A DNA stretch of 64,000 nt from CAZNPU01 sp964575335 (GTDB lineage: Bacteria > Planctomycetota > Phycisphaerae > Phycisphaerales > SM1A02): the NCBI GenBank assembly GCA_964575335.1, contig CAZNPU010000009.1:1-64000 (forward strand). Reading direction: 5' to 3'. Shown in pieces: positions 33,002 to 41,882 of this stretch. A program made the position numbers and the translations under genes. The notes beneath the pieces are model-generated. The model did no database searches. It saw only the letters and a program-made list of their open reading frames with translations, and had not been told where the DNA came from. How positions within the stretch are numbered: position 1 is the stretch's first letter; every line of letters starts with the position of its first letter.

Positions 33002-35989
33002 TTACTGCGGGCACGGTCCCCAGTTGCTGATCACCACAAGCAGGTCATCCACGTTTACCAAACCGTCGCCGCCGGGCGGTGCGATGTCAGCCGGGCAGGC
33101 AATGACTGGAGCGCGGGCGCGGTCATGATCATGGTGTCCCGGGCACGCCCCCCATGCGCTGATGACCGCCAGGAGGTCGTTCACATCCACCACATTGTCA
33201 TTGTCACTGCCACTACTGCTGTTCCCCGTGATATCCGCTGTACAGGCGGGCAGCACCTTGAACTGCCGCATCATCACATGGTCTTCATGTTCCAAAATGT
33301 GGCAGTGATAGGGGAAATAGCCGGGGAAACCTTCAAAACGGGTGATGACGCGGGTGATGTAGCCCGGCGGCGCATCAACCGTGTCCTTCCATCCCATTTC
33401 GTTGGCAGCCGGCGGCAACCGCGGGCCAGTCGGCTCGCCGGTCACGTCGTCAATCGCCTGACGGTCAAGCACCTGCACCGCCACCAGATGCAAGTGCATG
33501 GGGTGACTGATGCCGGAGGCGTTATACCAGCCCCAGATCTCGGTTGTGCCCAGACGAGGCGTTTCGGTGATGTCGTGCCACATAAGCCCGTCAATGCTCC
33601 ACATCAGGTCATGATGATGCGGGCAATGCATGTTGGGCATCAACTGCATGGCAAGCGTTCGCTCAACCGTCGCCTGTGATTCGGAGAGAAAATCGATCTT
33701 CGCCAGAGTCTGCGGCAACGGATCGACATGCCCCCATTCATCCTGCACAATGAACTTCATCACGTTGGCCACAACTCCCACGCCGGGCGAGCCCGGAAAC
33801 GGCGACGGGGCACTGTTCACAAGCACAAGCTCCGTTCCGCTTGGGTACAAAGCAAAATCCATCACCACATCAGCCCGCTCACCGGGCAAAATGGTCAATT
33901 CACTCATCGGCACCGGCGATTCGAGCAAGCCAAGATCGGTGCCGATCTGCCAGAAGATCGCACTGTCGGAAAGCGAAAGCCGATATGCGCGGCTGTTGCT
34001 TCCGTTGAGCAGCCGGAAGCGGTACTTGCCTTTGTTGACCTTGAGATAAGGCCAGACCTTGCCGTTGACGAGAATCGTGTCGCCGAAAAAGTGCTCGTGC
34101 CACATCTCGGGATACTTCAGCGAGCCATCGGGGTTGAACGATCGATCTTGAATGGCAAGCGGAATTTCATACTCACCGCGGGGCAGATTGAGCGCATCTT
34201 CCACTTCATCGCGAATGATGTAAAACCCAGCCAGACCCATGATCACGTTGAGGCGCGTAATGCCGTGAGCGTGATCGTGATACCACAGCGTTGCTGCGGG
34301 TTGATCGTTCGGATAGGTATACACCGGCGACTGTTCACCGGGCGGGAACGCTAGCTCGGGATAGCCGTCGCTTTCGGGAGGCACCTTGCCGCCGTGCAGA
34401 TGCACGACGCACAGAGGCGTCTGACCGGTCACGTCCGGCCCGTGCAGACATTCGTCAACCACCAGCGCATGGGTTGTGCGCAACTCGCCGGTTTCCGCGA
34501 TGCGCAGATCGTTTTTCCATATCACCGTCACCGGCTCGCCGCGATATGCTTCGATCGTCGGTCCGGGGAAGCTGCCCGCATATCCCCAGACGCGCGTGGG
34601 CGGCAGATCGCGGTGAAGCTGCTGGAACTGCTCGGTCATGGCGATCTCGTAATGCGCCTGACCGCCCGCCGCACCCGAAACCGGCTGAGCGACAGCAGGA
34701 CGAGGCAATTCATCGACGAACGGTTCAAGCTGAACCGAGCACGAAGCCGCCTCGCATGTGATGTCGTTGCCCTGATAAATGCCGCCCATCGTGGCGCATT
34801 GCACCGCTGTAACCTGTACGCAGCCTGCATCGCTCAGACAGCACGCGCCCTGAGGTCCGGGCGGGAGAAACCTCACCGTCAGCAGCGGCTGAGTTTCGCT
34901 GAACGGGCTGTGGCGGCTGTCGAATCGTTTGACGTTGCCCGCGCTGGTTTCATTGCCGCGCACAAGCCACCCGAAGTTGGCGTCGGGATCGTTCACCCAT
35001 CGTTGCACGTCATCGACCAGTCCAATGGTGCTCCATGTGTAGTAGGCGTTGGCGGCAGTGACGTTTTGCAATGAACTGGCAGCGGGTGCAAAATCGCCGC
35101 CGGGCGTTATCCAGAACACTTTGGGATAAAACGCGTGCAGCCACGTCGCGTCGCCGATCGTCGCCGCTGCGCCGAAATCTTCGTGGCCGCTGGCCTGCGA
35201 TGTTCCTTCACCCCACGGCTGCAACACGCGGTGCAGCGATACAAGCGCCGGTGAACCGGATGACCGATTGCAATACAGTTGCAGGCTTGCGTCCTGAATC
35301 TTTGCTCCGGGCGGAATCTGGCTGAGGTCGAATCGCAATACGCTTCGCCGAATGAGGCCGTTTTCGTGAGTGCCCACATGGAGATGCTGGCCCATGCCGT
35401 TGCTGAGCGAACCGGCAGCATCTTCATACAGCACGTTGTCATGGCTGGCGTGGAACTGCAGCGTGATTTCCTGGCTGCTGCAGGAACTGCCTTTGCAGGT
35501 TGTGTCATCGCCTTGATAGATGCCGCCCTGCAGGAGACAGGAGGTGGGGGAAATTTCAAGACACGAACCGTCGGTCAAACAGCACGCGCCGATGCCGCCC
35601 GCCACCACCGTAACCGTTCCCGCCATGCCGCTTGCGGTGCCGTCGCCGTTGTCAAAGCCGTGCGGCTGGCAGTAGTACCACCATGTGCCGACATGCGTGA
35701 ACGTGTGCGTGAAGCTCTGGTTCATGCTGTTGATCGGGGCATCCCATACTTCCAGGCTGCCAGCGACCGAGGTTGTCGTATGGCTGCCCTGCACCCAAAT
35801 CCAGCGAACGGTATCGCCAACGGTGATGACCGGATCGACAATCGGCTGGCCCGGCGGGTTGATGCTGAAGGCGTTGTTGTAGACGTACACATCAACCGTC
35901 GCAGCGCTGACGCTTTTTGGAGACAGCATCATGACGATGGCAGCAACGAGAAAAACGAAGCGAAGAACCTGGCGAAACATCAAAGTCAT
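33002..35989 (-). CDS. Large secreted multicopper oxidase with cupredoxin and dockerin-like domains
   Basis: A 995-residue exported protein. After the signal peptide (about 1-29) comes a plastocyanin-like domain with 'GSHTTTS' and 'WWYYCQPHG', giving His-Cys-His type 1 copper ligands. Two Cys-rich modules ('GACCLTDGSC...GGIYQG' and 'GACCLSDAGC...GGIYQG') flank a DNRLRE-like beta domain ('RRSVLRFDLSQIP'). The multicopper oxidase core resembles CotA or bilirubin oxidase: 'VVHLHGG', 'WYHDHAHG', 'HPMHLHL' and His895 in 'HCHILEHEDHVM' supply the type 1, 2 and 3 copper ligands. The C-terminus has two dockerin-like segments. Substrate unknown (metals or phenolics are plausible). Codon 4 is an alternative start. 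Confidence 0.9.
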   Translation of the reverse strand: MTLMFRQVLRFVFLVAAIVMMLSPKSVSAATVDVYVYNNAFSINPPGQPIVDPVITVGDTVRWIWVQGSHTTTSVAGSLEVWDAPINSMNQSFTHTFTHVGTWWYYCQPHGFDNGDGTASGMAGTVTVVAGGIGACCLTDGSCLEISPTSCLLQGGIYQGDDTTCKGSSCSSQEITLQFHASHDNVLYEDAAGSLSNGMGQHLHVGTHENGLIRRSVLRFDLSQIPPGAKIQDASLQLYCNRSSGSPALVSLHRVLQPWGEGTSQASGHEDFGAAATIGDATWLHAFYPKVFWITPGGDFAPAASSLQNVTAANAYYTWSTIGLVDDVQRWVNDPDANFGWLVRGNETSAGNVKRFDSRHSPFSETQPLLTVRFLPPGPQGACCLSDAGCVQVTAVQCATMGGIYQGNDITCEAASCSVQLEPFVDELPRPAVAQPVSGAAGGQAHYEIAMTEQFQQLHRDLPPTRVWGYAGSFPGPTIEAYRGEPVTVIWKNDLRIAETGELRTTHALVVDECLHGPDVTGQTPLCVVHLHGGKVPPESDGYPELAFPPGEQSPVYTYPNDQPAATLWYHDHAHGITRLNVIMGLAGFYIIRDEVEDALNLPRGEYEIPLAIQDRSFNPDGSLKYPEMWHEHFFGDTILVNGKVWPYLKVNKGKYRFRLLNGSNSRAYRLSLSDSAIFWQIGTDLGLLESPVPMSELTILPGERADVVMDFALYPSGTELVLVNSAPSPFPGSPGVGVVANVMKFIVQDEWGHVDPLPQTLAKIDFLSESQATVERTLAMQLMPNMHCPHHHDLMWSIDGLMWHDITETPRLGTTEIWGWYNASGISHPMHLHLVAVQVLDRQAIDDVTGEPTGPRLPPAANEMGWKDTVDAPPGYITRVITRFEGFPGYFPYHCHILEHEDHVMMRQFKVLPACTADITGNSSSGSDNDNVVDVNDLLAVISAWGACPGHHDHDRARAPVIACPADIAPPGGDGLVNVDDLLVVISNWGPCPQ

Positions 35990-36238
35990 CGTCCTTGGCG
36001 CAAACGGCAGCCAGAGAACTGGCCGTCATTTCTGGCCTGCGTTGTCGTGGGCGTAATCAAAGGGCAGCGCCGGTGCAGCAGCACTGCGCAGAGCGTCAGC
36101 ATTGATTGAAGCTACTGCGCTGCATTGCCCGAAGGAACGGGAAATCAGCCCCGCTTTGTATGTGGTTGATTTGTCTGCCATCATATTTGTTCGTCGCTGG
36201 ATATTTAAGCCAAACCACGCGAGCAATTCGGAGCATTC

Positions 36239-36925
36239 ATGTCCATGTCCGTGATGCGTCAGGCGCCAGTTATCGGCATCACCGCCGACGTCAACCAGGC
36301 CAGGCACTGCCTGAACCGGGCATATGCTGCCCGAATCGAGCAGGCTGGTGGAGTGCCGCTTGTTCTGCCCTGCGTTCGGGCATGTGTCGAACGTTATCTT
36401 GCGCTATGCGATGGCATTGTGCTCACCGGCGGGGACGATCCCATCATGTCGCACTGGGGCGTGCCGATGCATCCCAAAGCGACGCCGATTGATCCCGATC
36501 GCCAGGCGTTTGAATTGGCGCTGCTCGATGCGCTTGACGCCCAGCGGCATATTCCAGTTCTGGGCATTTGCCTTGGCATGCAGTTAATGGGTCTGCACGC
36601 AGGCGGCACGCTGGATCAGCATCTGCCCGATACGCTTCCCACCGCAGATCTGCACTGGAATGGGACGGTTCATGAAATCACCGGCGAGATGGGCCAGGGA
36701 ATGATTCACAGCCACCATCGGCAGGCGCTTGTCGATGCTGGACGTCTGCGCGTGGTCGCCACCGCGCCCGATGGCGTCATCGAAGCAGTGCGAGCGGACG
36801 ATCGAGCGTTTTACATCGGCGTGCAATGGCACCCGGAACGCACCGAACACGATGCGCTGGGCCTTGATCTCTTTCGCCAGCTTATCGCAGCAGCACGGTT
36901 GTCAGCGTCCGGAGCGGCGGGTTGA
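36239..36925 (+). CDS. Class I glutamine amidotransferase-like peptidase (C26, PuuD-like)
   Basis: This family hydrolyses gamma-glutamyl bonds, as in gamma-glutamyl-GABA hydrolase. The nucleophile Cys111 lies in 'GICLGMQ', and His198/Glu200 lie in 'QWHPERTE'. 'GIVLTGGDDP' and 'HSHHRQAL' are also typical. At 228 residues it is slightly short for PuuD but complete. GGAG six bases before the ATG supports the start. No polyamine or purine gene is adjacent, so the substrate remains open. Confidence 0.87.
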   Translation: MSMSVMRQAPVIGITADVNQARHCLNRAYAARIEQAGGVPLVLPCVRACVERYLALCDGIVLTGGDDPIMSHWGVPMHPKATPIDPDRQAFELALLDALDAQRHIPVLGICLGMQLMGLHAGGTLDQHLPDTLPTADLHWNGTVHEITGEMGQGMIHSHHRQALVDAGRLRVVATAPDGVIEAVRADDRAFYIGVQWHPERTEHDALGLDLFRQLIAAARLSASGAAG

Positions 36926-36936
36926 GGGATTTGGGA

Positions 36937-37168
36937 TTCACCGCGGAGATCGCGGAGAAGGATGAGGGTTTGATCCGGATGACCGGTCAGTCACGCAACG
37001 CTTGATGAAAAGAAGGGAAGACAAGGTGACATGGTGAAAAGGTGAAAGGTGATCTGTTCTCATGTACGTCACCTCATCACCTCTGCACCTTGTCACTTGT
37101 CAAGCTCTCCCTGCCTCCCCATCTCCTTATCTCTCTTCTCCGCGCTCTCCGCGATCTCTGCGGTAAAT
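36937..37168. repeat. CGCGGAG intergenic element, copy C (inverted core)
   Basis: Termini are TTCACCGCGGAG and CTGCGGTAAAT. Just inside the left end is TGATCCGGATGACCGGTCAG, the inverse complement of the block near the right end of the copy at 32037. The two copies therefore lie in opposite orientations. Confidence 0.75.
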
Positions 37169-37193
37169 CTTCAGCTAGTGAGGAGGATTGTTT

Positions 37194-37667
37194 TCACAGC
37201 ACCATGCCGGTGATTTTCGCTTCGAAAACCAGTCGATCGTTCACGACGCCTTGAGCGCGGGCGATGAAGCGGCGTGCGCCGAAGGAAATCTCCTTGCTCA
37301 GGAGATACAGCGTGTCGCCGGGCACGACCTGTCCTCTGAACGCCACGTCATCGCATCGCGTGAAACCGATGAAGCGATGTTCGCCGCCTTTGGCTTTGTA
37401 TTGCACGCTGCAGAGTTGTGCGCCGGCTTCGATCATCAGGACGCCGGGGAGCAGCGGTCGGCCGGGGATGTGGCCGGGCACCCAGAACTCGTCATGGCGT
37501 ACGTATTTGACGCCTAAAACCTCTGATTTGTCGTGATTGAACCAGATCACGTGGTCGAGCTGGCGCATATCGCCACATTGCGGGTTCAACTGGCCTACTT
37601 CTTCGGCGCTGATTGCGACAGCATTGCGGTCAATGGCCGAGATATCAAAAAGCAGTCGTCCTGACAC
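37194..37667 (-). CDS. FabZ-like hot-dog hydroxyacyl-[acyl-carrier-protein] dehydratase
   Basis: It probably dehydrates 3-hydroxyacyl thioesters, as FabZ does in fatty acid synthesis. 'FWVPGHIPGRPLLPGVLMIEAGAQL' region holds the catalytic His and Glu, and 'FIGFTRCDDVAFRGQVVPGD' matches the second part of the family. Length 157 is normal. The start is a GTG with AGAGG about nine bases upstream. No other fatty-acid gene is near. A 17-bp hairpin (37691-37707) sits just ahead of the ribosome-binding site. Confidence 0.85.
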   Translation of the reverse strand: MSGRLLFDISAIDRNAVAISAEEVGQLNPQCGDMRQLDHVIWFNHDKSEVLGVKYVRHDEFWVPGHIPGRPLLPGVLMIEAGAQLCSVQYKAKGGEHRFIGFTRCDDVAFRGQVVPGDTLYLLSKEISFGARRFIARAQGVVNDRLVFEAKITGMVL

Positions 37668-37690
37668 CTGTTACACCTCTTCACCATAAA

Positions 37691-37707
37691 GATGCCGCAG
37701 CGGCATC
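37691..37707 (-). other. Hairpin upstream of the FabZ-like gene
   Basis: GATGCCGC and GCGGCATC pair around a single central base; on the minus strand TTTAT follows. It could be a terminator for the Hc1-like gene upstream or a leader structure of the FabZ-like gene, whose GTG lies 24 bases further on. Confidence 0.4.
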
Positions 37708-37764
37708 ACATGCCACTGCGGTTCAGGGCGACAGGATAACGACCTGTGTCCAATTCTTCACCCC

Positions 37765-37787
37765 AGCCTGAGATCAAATCTCAGGCT
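37765..37787 (-). terminator. Hairpin downstream of the Hc1-like gene
   Basis: AGCCTGAGAT and ATCTCAGGCT pair perfectly around a three-base loop, about 60 bp after the stop codon. No T tract follows, so termination is inferred from position only. Confidence 0.45.
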
Positions 37788-37845
37788 CGGATCGTGCGGA
37801 CAGGTCTTTGGTGTTGTTCAACGGTCGTGCGAAATCGCTTCGAGA

Positions 37846-38049
37846 TCAACTGCCAGAAGCATCGGTGCTGCCAGCGGTCTCCGAAGCGCGGGCCTGGAGA
37901 ATACCCACACGCACGTCCTGAGCCGCAGCCTTGATGTCCTGCATGGCTTTGCGGACGCGTGTGCCGGCAGCCTTGTTGCCGCCCTCGGCCTTCTGGACGT
38001 CCTCGGCGACTTCCTGAACCAGTTTCACCAGGCGGTCATATGCTTCCAT
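37846..38049 (-). CDS. Histone H1-like DNA-binding protein (Hc1-like)
   Basis: A 67-residue, helical, Lys/Arg- and Ala-rich protein. The centre 'AEGGNKAAGTRVRKAMQDIK' closely resembles chlamydial Hc1 ('AEKGNKAAAQRVR') and small H1-like proteins of Bacteroidetes. Those proteins compact DNA or associate with the nucleoid. The C-terminus turns Ser/Ala-rich instead of strongly basic. GAGG five to six bases before the ATG supports the start. It is flanked by hairpins and is probably a single-gene unit. Confidence 0.78.
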   Translation of the reverse strand: MEAYDRLVKLVQEVAEDVQKAEGGNKAAGTRVRKAMQDIKAAAQDVRVGILQARASETAGSTDASGS

Positions 38050-38243
38050 GTGGACCTCACTTCTCTAAATCTGAAAAAAGAGGGATGTTTCGTGCCTGCA
38101 CTTTGATCGGCCTGTCTGCGGCTTTCGCATCAGCAGCAGGCCTTTGCGATAGATTATCACCCACCTCAACTGCCTTGGACAAGCCAGATTCAACCTGAAA
38201 CCGGCGTTTGATCGGTATATGTTCGGTATTTGAGGCTATTTTT

Positions 38244-38807
38244 TCAGCTTTCCACAGCCTTGGCCAGCTCCAGACAGGCCCGAAAACTCGGGTGCTGGGC
38301 GTCACCCAGCAGTTCGTACATGGCTGACATGACTCCGGTCAGGACCGCGCCGGCACGCTGCATGCGCTGCTGTGCAGGTGCGATCTGATCGCGCTGTGAA
38401 GCGGAAATTGCATCGGTACAGACAAAGCACTGTCGCCCAGTTGCCTGGAGGTCCAGCACGGTTTGGAGCACGCAGACATGGGCCTCGATGCCGCAGATCA
38501 AAATGCTCGTGCGGTTCCATGCAGTCAATTGCTCATCCACCACGTCGACCAGCGCGCTGAAGCGGGTCTTTTCCACCCGCTGTGACGGATCAGCCATGAC
38601 GGCCGCCACCGCATCCACGGTTCGACCAAGCCCGCGCGGGTATTGCTCGGTCACGAGATAGGGGATTTTCAGTTCGCTGGCCAGTCGCAGCAGAATGCCG
38701 CAGTTATTCTCAAGCCGCTGCCGATCCACGATCGTCGGCATCAGCCGCTCCTGAACGTCGATGACCAGCAAAGCCGTTTGTTCAGCGCGTAGACGGGGAA
38801 TGGGCAT
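38244..38807 (-). CDS. Isochorismatase-family cysteine hydrolase
   Basis: The fold acts on amides or vinyl ethers such as nicotinamide or ureidoacrylate. The triad is visible: Asp17 in 'LLVIDVQE', Lys80 in 'VEKTRFSA' and Cys112 in 'GIEAHVCVLQT'. At 187 residues it is close to YcaC-like hydrolases of unknown substrate. The start at 38807 follows a TACACT hexamer by nine bases. The frame extends upstream into a Cys-rich sequence ahead of that promoter, which I reject. Confidence 0.87.
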   Translation of the reverse strand: MPIPRLRAEQTALLVIDVQERLMPTIVDRQRLENNCGILLRLASELKIPYLVTEQYPRGLGRTVDAVAAVMADPSQRVEKTRFSALVDVVDEQLTAWNRTSILICGIEAHVCVLQTVLDLQATGRQCFVCTDAISASQRDQIAPAQQRMQRAGAVLTGVMSAMYELLGDAQHPSFRACLELAKAVES

Positions 38808-38816
38808 GGCGGCAGC

Positions 38817-38822
38817 AGTGTA
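38817..38822 (-). promoter_or_regulatory. Predicted -10 element TACACT of the isochorismatase-like gene
   Basis: On the minus strand TACACT lies nine bases before the ATG, giving at most a two- or three-base leader. Confidence 0.5.
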
Positions 38823-38940
38823 GAAAACACAAGTGCAAAGGCAAATGCAAACGCAAGCGGTCAGCTGGGAATCGCAGCGCACTTTCCCAAGTTCACAGTC
38901 TGTTCGCAATCAATGGCGCTGACGGCGATGATCGCAAAAC

Positions 38941-40383
38941 TCACACGCGCAATTGCGTTGTCTCAACGCCGAGCGCATGGGCATAGCGTTCACGAATCGG
39001 CTCGACGACCTGCTCAATGAACCGATCGACCTGCTCGGGAGCTCGGCCGACATACGCTGAGGGGTTCAGCACCGAGTCCCAGTCAATGCCCTGGAACATC
39101 GCATCATCGCGTAATCGCTCCAGCAGATCATTGGGCCCGCCTTCAGCCTTGACGCGCAGCGCTGCAGCCTGGCTGTGCGTGCGGATGACTTCATGCGCCT
39201 CCTGACGGTCTGCGCCCTGCTGCACCGCTGCCATCAGAATGTTTTCCGTGGCCATGAACGGCAGTTCCGCCATGAGATTGTTGCGGATGGTGCGTTCGTA
39301 CACCACCAGCCCCGACGCCACGTTGTGCATGATGTCCAGGACGCCGTCGAGCGCAAGAAATGCCTCAGCGATTGCCAGCCGACGGTTGGATGAATCGTCC
39401 AGCGTTCGTTCCAGCCATTGAGTGGCAGCGGTGTTGAGCGGGCTTTGCGCCAGGGTCATGACGAACCTCGCCATGCCGGTCGCACGCTCGCATCGCATGG
39501 GGTTGCGCTTGTACGCCATGGCTGACGAGCCGATCTGTTCACGTTCGAACGGTTCTTCGATCTCCTTGCGATTGGCCAGCAGCCGAATGTCGTTGCACAT
39601 CTTGTGGGCTGCTGCAGCAGCGACTGCCAGGCTGTTGACGATCTGCGCATCCACAACGCGCGGATAGGTCTGGCCGGACACGGCATAGAGGTGTGTTTGA
39701 TCAGAAGGCCAGCCGAGCTTTGACGCAAAAAGCGCATCAAGCTGATCGACTTTCCGCTCATCGCCCTGAAACAGCGCTAAAAACGACGCCTGCGTACCGG
39801 TGGCGCCCTTGACGCCGCGAAGACGCAACTGAGCCAGGCGGTATTCGATATCTTCCAGCGCCAGCACGAAGTCATAGGTCCACAGCGTGGCCCGCTTGCC
39901 GACGGTGGTAGGCTGGGCAGGCTGAAAATGCGTAAAGCCAAGCGTGGGCACATCGCGGTAGGCGATGGCGAACGTGCCCAAGGCATCGATCAAGCGGGCG
40001 ATTTTGTTAGCGATAAGCTGCAGGCTCTCTCGAATCAGAATCAGATCAGCGTTGCAGACCACATCCTGACTGGTGGCGCCGAGATGAATGATCGGCCGGG
40101 CGCTCGGTGCTGCGTCGCCCAGCGTGTGAACGTGGGCCATCACATCGTGCCGCAGTCTGGCTTCGTATCGGGCAGCAGCCTCAAAGTCGATGTCGTCCAG
40201 ATGAGCGCGGAGCTCATCCACCTGCTGCTGGGTGATCGACAGGCCAAGCTCACGCTGAGCCTCGGCAAGGGCAAGCCAGATGCGTCGCCAGGTGGAAAAC
40301 TTGCGCTGAGGCGACCAGATGGCCCGCATTTCGGGTGAGGCGTAACGGGATTCAAGCGGCGATTGGTAGGACGTGGTCGTCAT
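38941..40383 (-). CDS. purB: Adenylosuccinate lyase
   Basis: It cleaves SAICAR and adenylosuccinate in purine synthesis. The superfamily signature is 'GSSAMAYKRNPM'; 'HLGATSQDV' and 'TLGFTHFQPAQPTTVGKRA' provide the active-site Ser and His residues. At about 480 residues it belongs to the longer, eukaryote-like group of the family. I chose the ATG at 40383; an in-frame TTG at 40395 is only two bases from GGAG and is less likely. The gene is isolated from other pur genes and is followed by the isochorismatase-like gene's promoter region. Confidence 0.93.
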   Translation of the reverse strand: MTTTSYQSPLESRYASPEMRAIWSPQRKFSTWRRIWLALAEAQRELGLSITQQQVDELRAHLDDIDFEAAARYEARLRHDVMAHVHTLGDAAPSARPIIHLGATSQDVVCNADLILIRESLQLIANKIARLIDALGTFAIAYRDVPTLGFTHFQPAQPTTVGKRATLWTYDFVLALEDIEYRLAQLRLRGVKGATGTQASFLALFQGDERKVDQLDALFASKLGWPSDQTHLYAVSGQTYPRVVDAQIVNSLAVAAAAAHKMCNDIRLLANRKEIEEPFEREQIGSSAMAYKRNPMRCERATGMARFVMTLAQSPLNTAATQWLERTLDDSSNRRLAIAEAFLALDGVLDIMHNVASGLVVYERTIRNNLMAELPFMATENILMAAVQQGADRQEAHEVIRTHSQAAALRVKAEGGPNDLLERLRDDAMFQGIDWDSVLNPSAYVGRAPEQVDRFIEQVVEPIRERYAHALGVETTQLRV

Positions 40384-40434
40384 CAGATGATTCAATGCTC
40401 CTGCCTGTTTTCTGTCCGGCTTTGATTCTCTTTA

Positions 40435-40625
40435 TTCACCGCGGACTTGATTCACCGCGGAGATCGCGGAGAGCGCGGAGGAGGAAGAGTAAAGATAGGG
40501 GTGTGCCAGCGCTCGACGCAGTATGCCGCCGATCCCAGCTCGGCTGATCCGATCAATCAACAGCTTTGTGCAGCAAGTCTCCATCCATCCCCATCTCCGC
40601 GTTCTCCGCGATCTCCGCGGTAAAT
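40435..40625. repeat. CGCGGAG intergenic element, copy D
   Basis: The left terminus is partly duplicated (TTCACCGCGG at 40435 and 40451), and the right terminus is CTCCGCGGTAAAT. The core has GCGCTCGACGCAGTATG and GCTTTGTGCAGCAAGTC, shared with the copies around 16400, 19440 and 45250. It lies between divergent purB and sigma-factor genes. Confidence 0.75.
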
Positions 40626-40905
40626 CACTTCTCATCAGACGATCCAATGCCTTCGGGAAAGAGAGAACCATCAATCTGCTGCTGCGTTACTGCACAGGCC
40701 GCTTTCGCCCCTGCCGTCCCCGGAAGTGGGGCGGCTGATGCTGGCGATCGGCGAACTGCCAAACGCAAACTTTACCGTGATTCTGGTTCTTCGCGGCCGC
40801 TTGCGTGATCGGCAGCACGTATAAGTGGGCGATTACTCGCGATTTGCGGTCCAATCCGGTTCGGCCGGCCGGCGTCAAGGTGTAAGATGACAAGGCGGTT
40901 CGCCT

Positions 40906-41748
40906 GTGTATGCGGTTGCAGTCGTTGTTGGCCGTTCAGCAATCAAGCGCGTCACATGCGATCCGGGGGCGTCTCCGGGGTCGTCCGTGGAAGCATTTCT
41001 GGAGCAAGTACCCATTTCTCAGTCCAGCCCAGCCCGGCGATACAGCGACAGCGGGGACGATGTTTCGCCTCCTGCCGACGGCACTACTGCGCGAGCACGA
41101 GCGTTGAGCACCGGCCCGCCGCGTATGACGCCGCTGCGCGAACTGCAACTGGTTGAGACTTATCGCCAGGGCGGCGCCGATGCCGCCGATGCGCTCGGCG
41201 AATTGCTGCAGGCGTATCAGCGGCGTATCTACAGCATCTGTTACCGGATGCTGCATCATCAGGAAGACGCCAGCGATCTCACACAGGAAGCGCTGGTCAA
41301 GATCATCGAAGGGCTGGACAGCTACGACGGTCGCTCAAAGCTCAGCACGTGGGCGATCCGCGTGGCGATGAACTGCTGTCTGAGCCATCTTCGCAAGCAG
41401 AAGTTTCGGGACCACGAAAGCCTGGACGCCCATGCCAGCGCACGAACAGCGTTTTCACGCAATTCCGGCGGCATTGGGATGCAAAGCGGACGCGGAATCC
41501 GCGGGCTGCGGCCGGAACCTTTGCCCCATGAGAGCGTCGAACAGGCGCAGACCCGGGCGATGGTGCTTCGGGCGCTGGAATCACTGGAGCCGGATGTCCG
41601 CGCTTTGCTGGTGCTTCGCGATCTGCAAGGTCTTGATTATGAGCAACTTGCAGAAGTTCTGGATGTGCCGATCGGCACGGTGAAGTCGCGGCTGTTCCGG
41701 GCCAGAGCTGCGCTGCGGTCGGCTCTGGAGGCCCAAGGGTGTGCCTGA
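40906..41748 (+). CDS. RNA polymerase sigma-70 family (ECF-type) sigma factor
   Basis: Region 2 is 'YSICYRMLHHQEDASDLTQEALVKII' and 'STWAIRVAMNCCLSHLRKQ'; region 4 is 'LEPDVRALLVLRDLQGLDYEQLAEVLDVPIGTVKSRLFRAR'. The linker between them is long and Gly/Arg-rich, near 60 residues. The start is uncertain: the GTG used here gives 280 residues with a 74-residue N-terminal extension of low complexity, while the ATG at 41125 gives about 207 residues, closer to standard ECF length. The next gene encodes a likely membrane anti-sigma protein. Confidence 0.85.
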   Translation: MYAVAVVVGRSAIKRVTCDPGASPGSSVEAFLEQVPISQSSPARRYSDSGDDVSPPADGTTARARALSTGPPRMTPLRELQLVETYRQGGADAADALGELLQAYQRRIYSICYRMLHHQEDASDLTQEALVKIIEGLDSYDGRSKLSTWAIRVAMNCCLSHLRKQKFRDHESLDAHASARTAFSRNSGGIGMQSGRGIRGLRPEPLPHESVEQAQTRAMVLRALESLEPDVRALLVLRDLQGLDYEQLAEVLDVPIGTVKSRLFRARAALRSALEAQGCA

Positions 41749-41882
41749 GCCAGAGCGGCCGCTGCTTTGTTTGTTCTTGTAAGAGGCGATATGCGCTATG
41801 GACTTGTTGAATCACGCCAGCTCATTCTGAACGTGCTCTTTGCTCAACGAGTTTCCATACGCTGCATTTTGTGCACTTGACC

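Noticed and set aside
40887..41156. 89-codon frame starting with ATG ahead of the sigma factor
   Set aside because: It overlaps the sigma gene in another frame and has no similarity; the sigma frame continues into clear regions 2 and 4.
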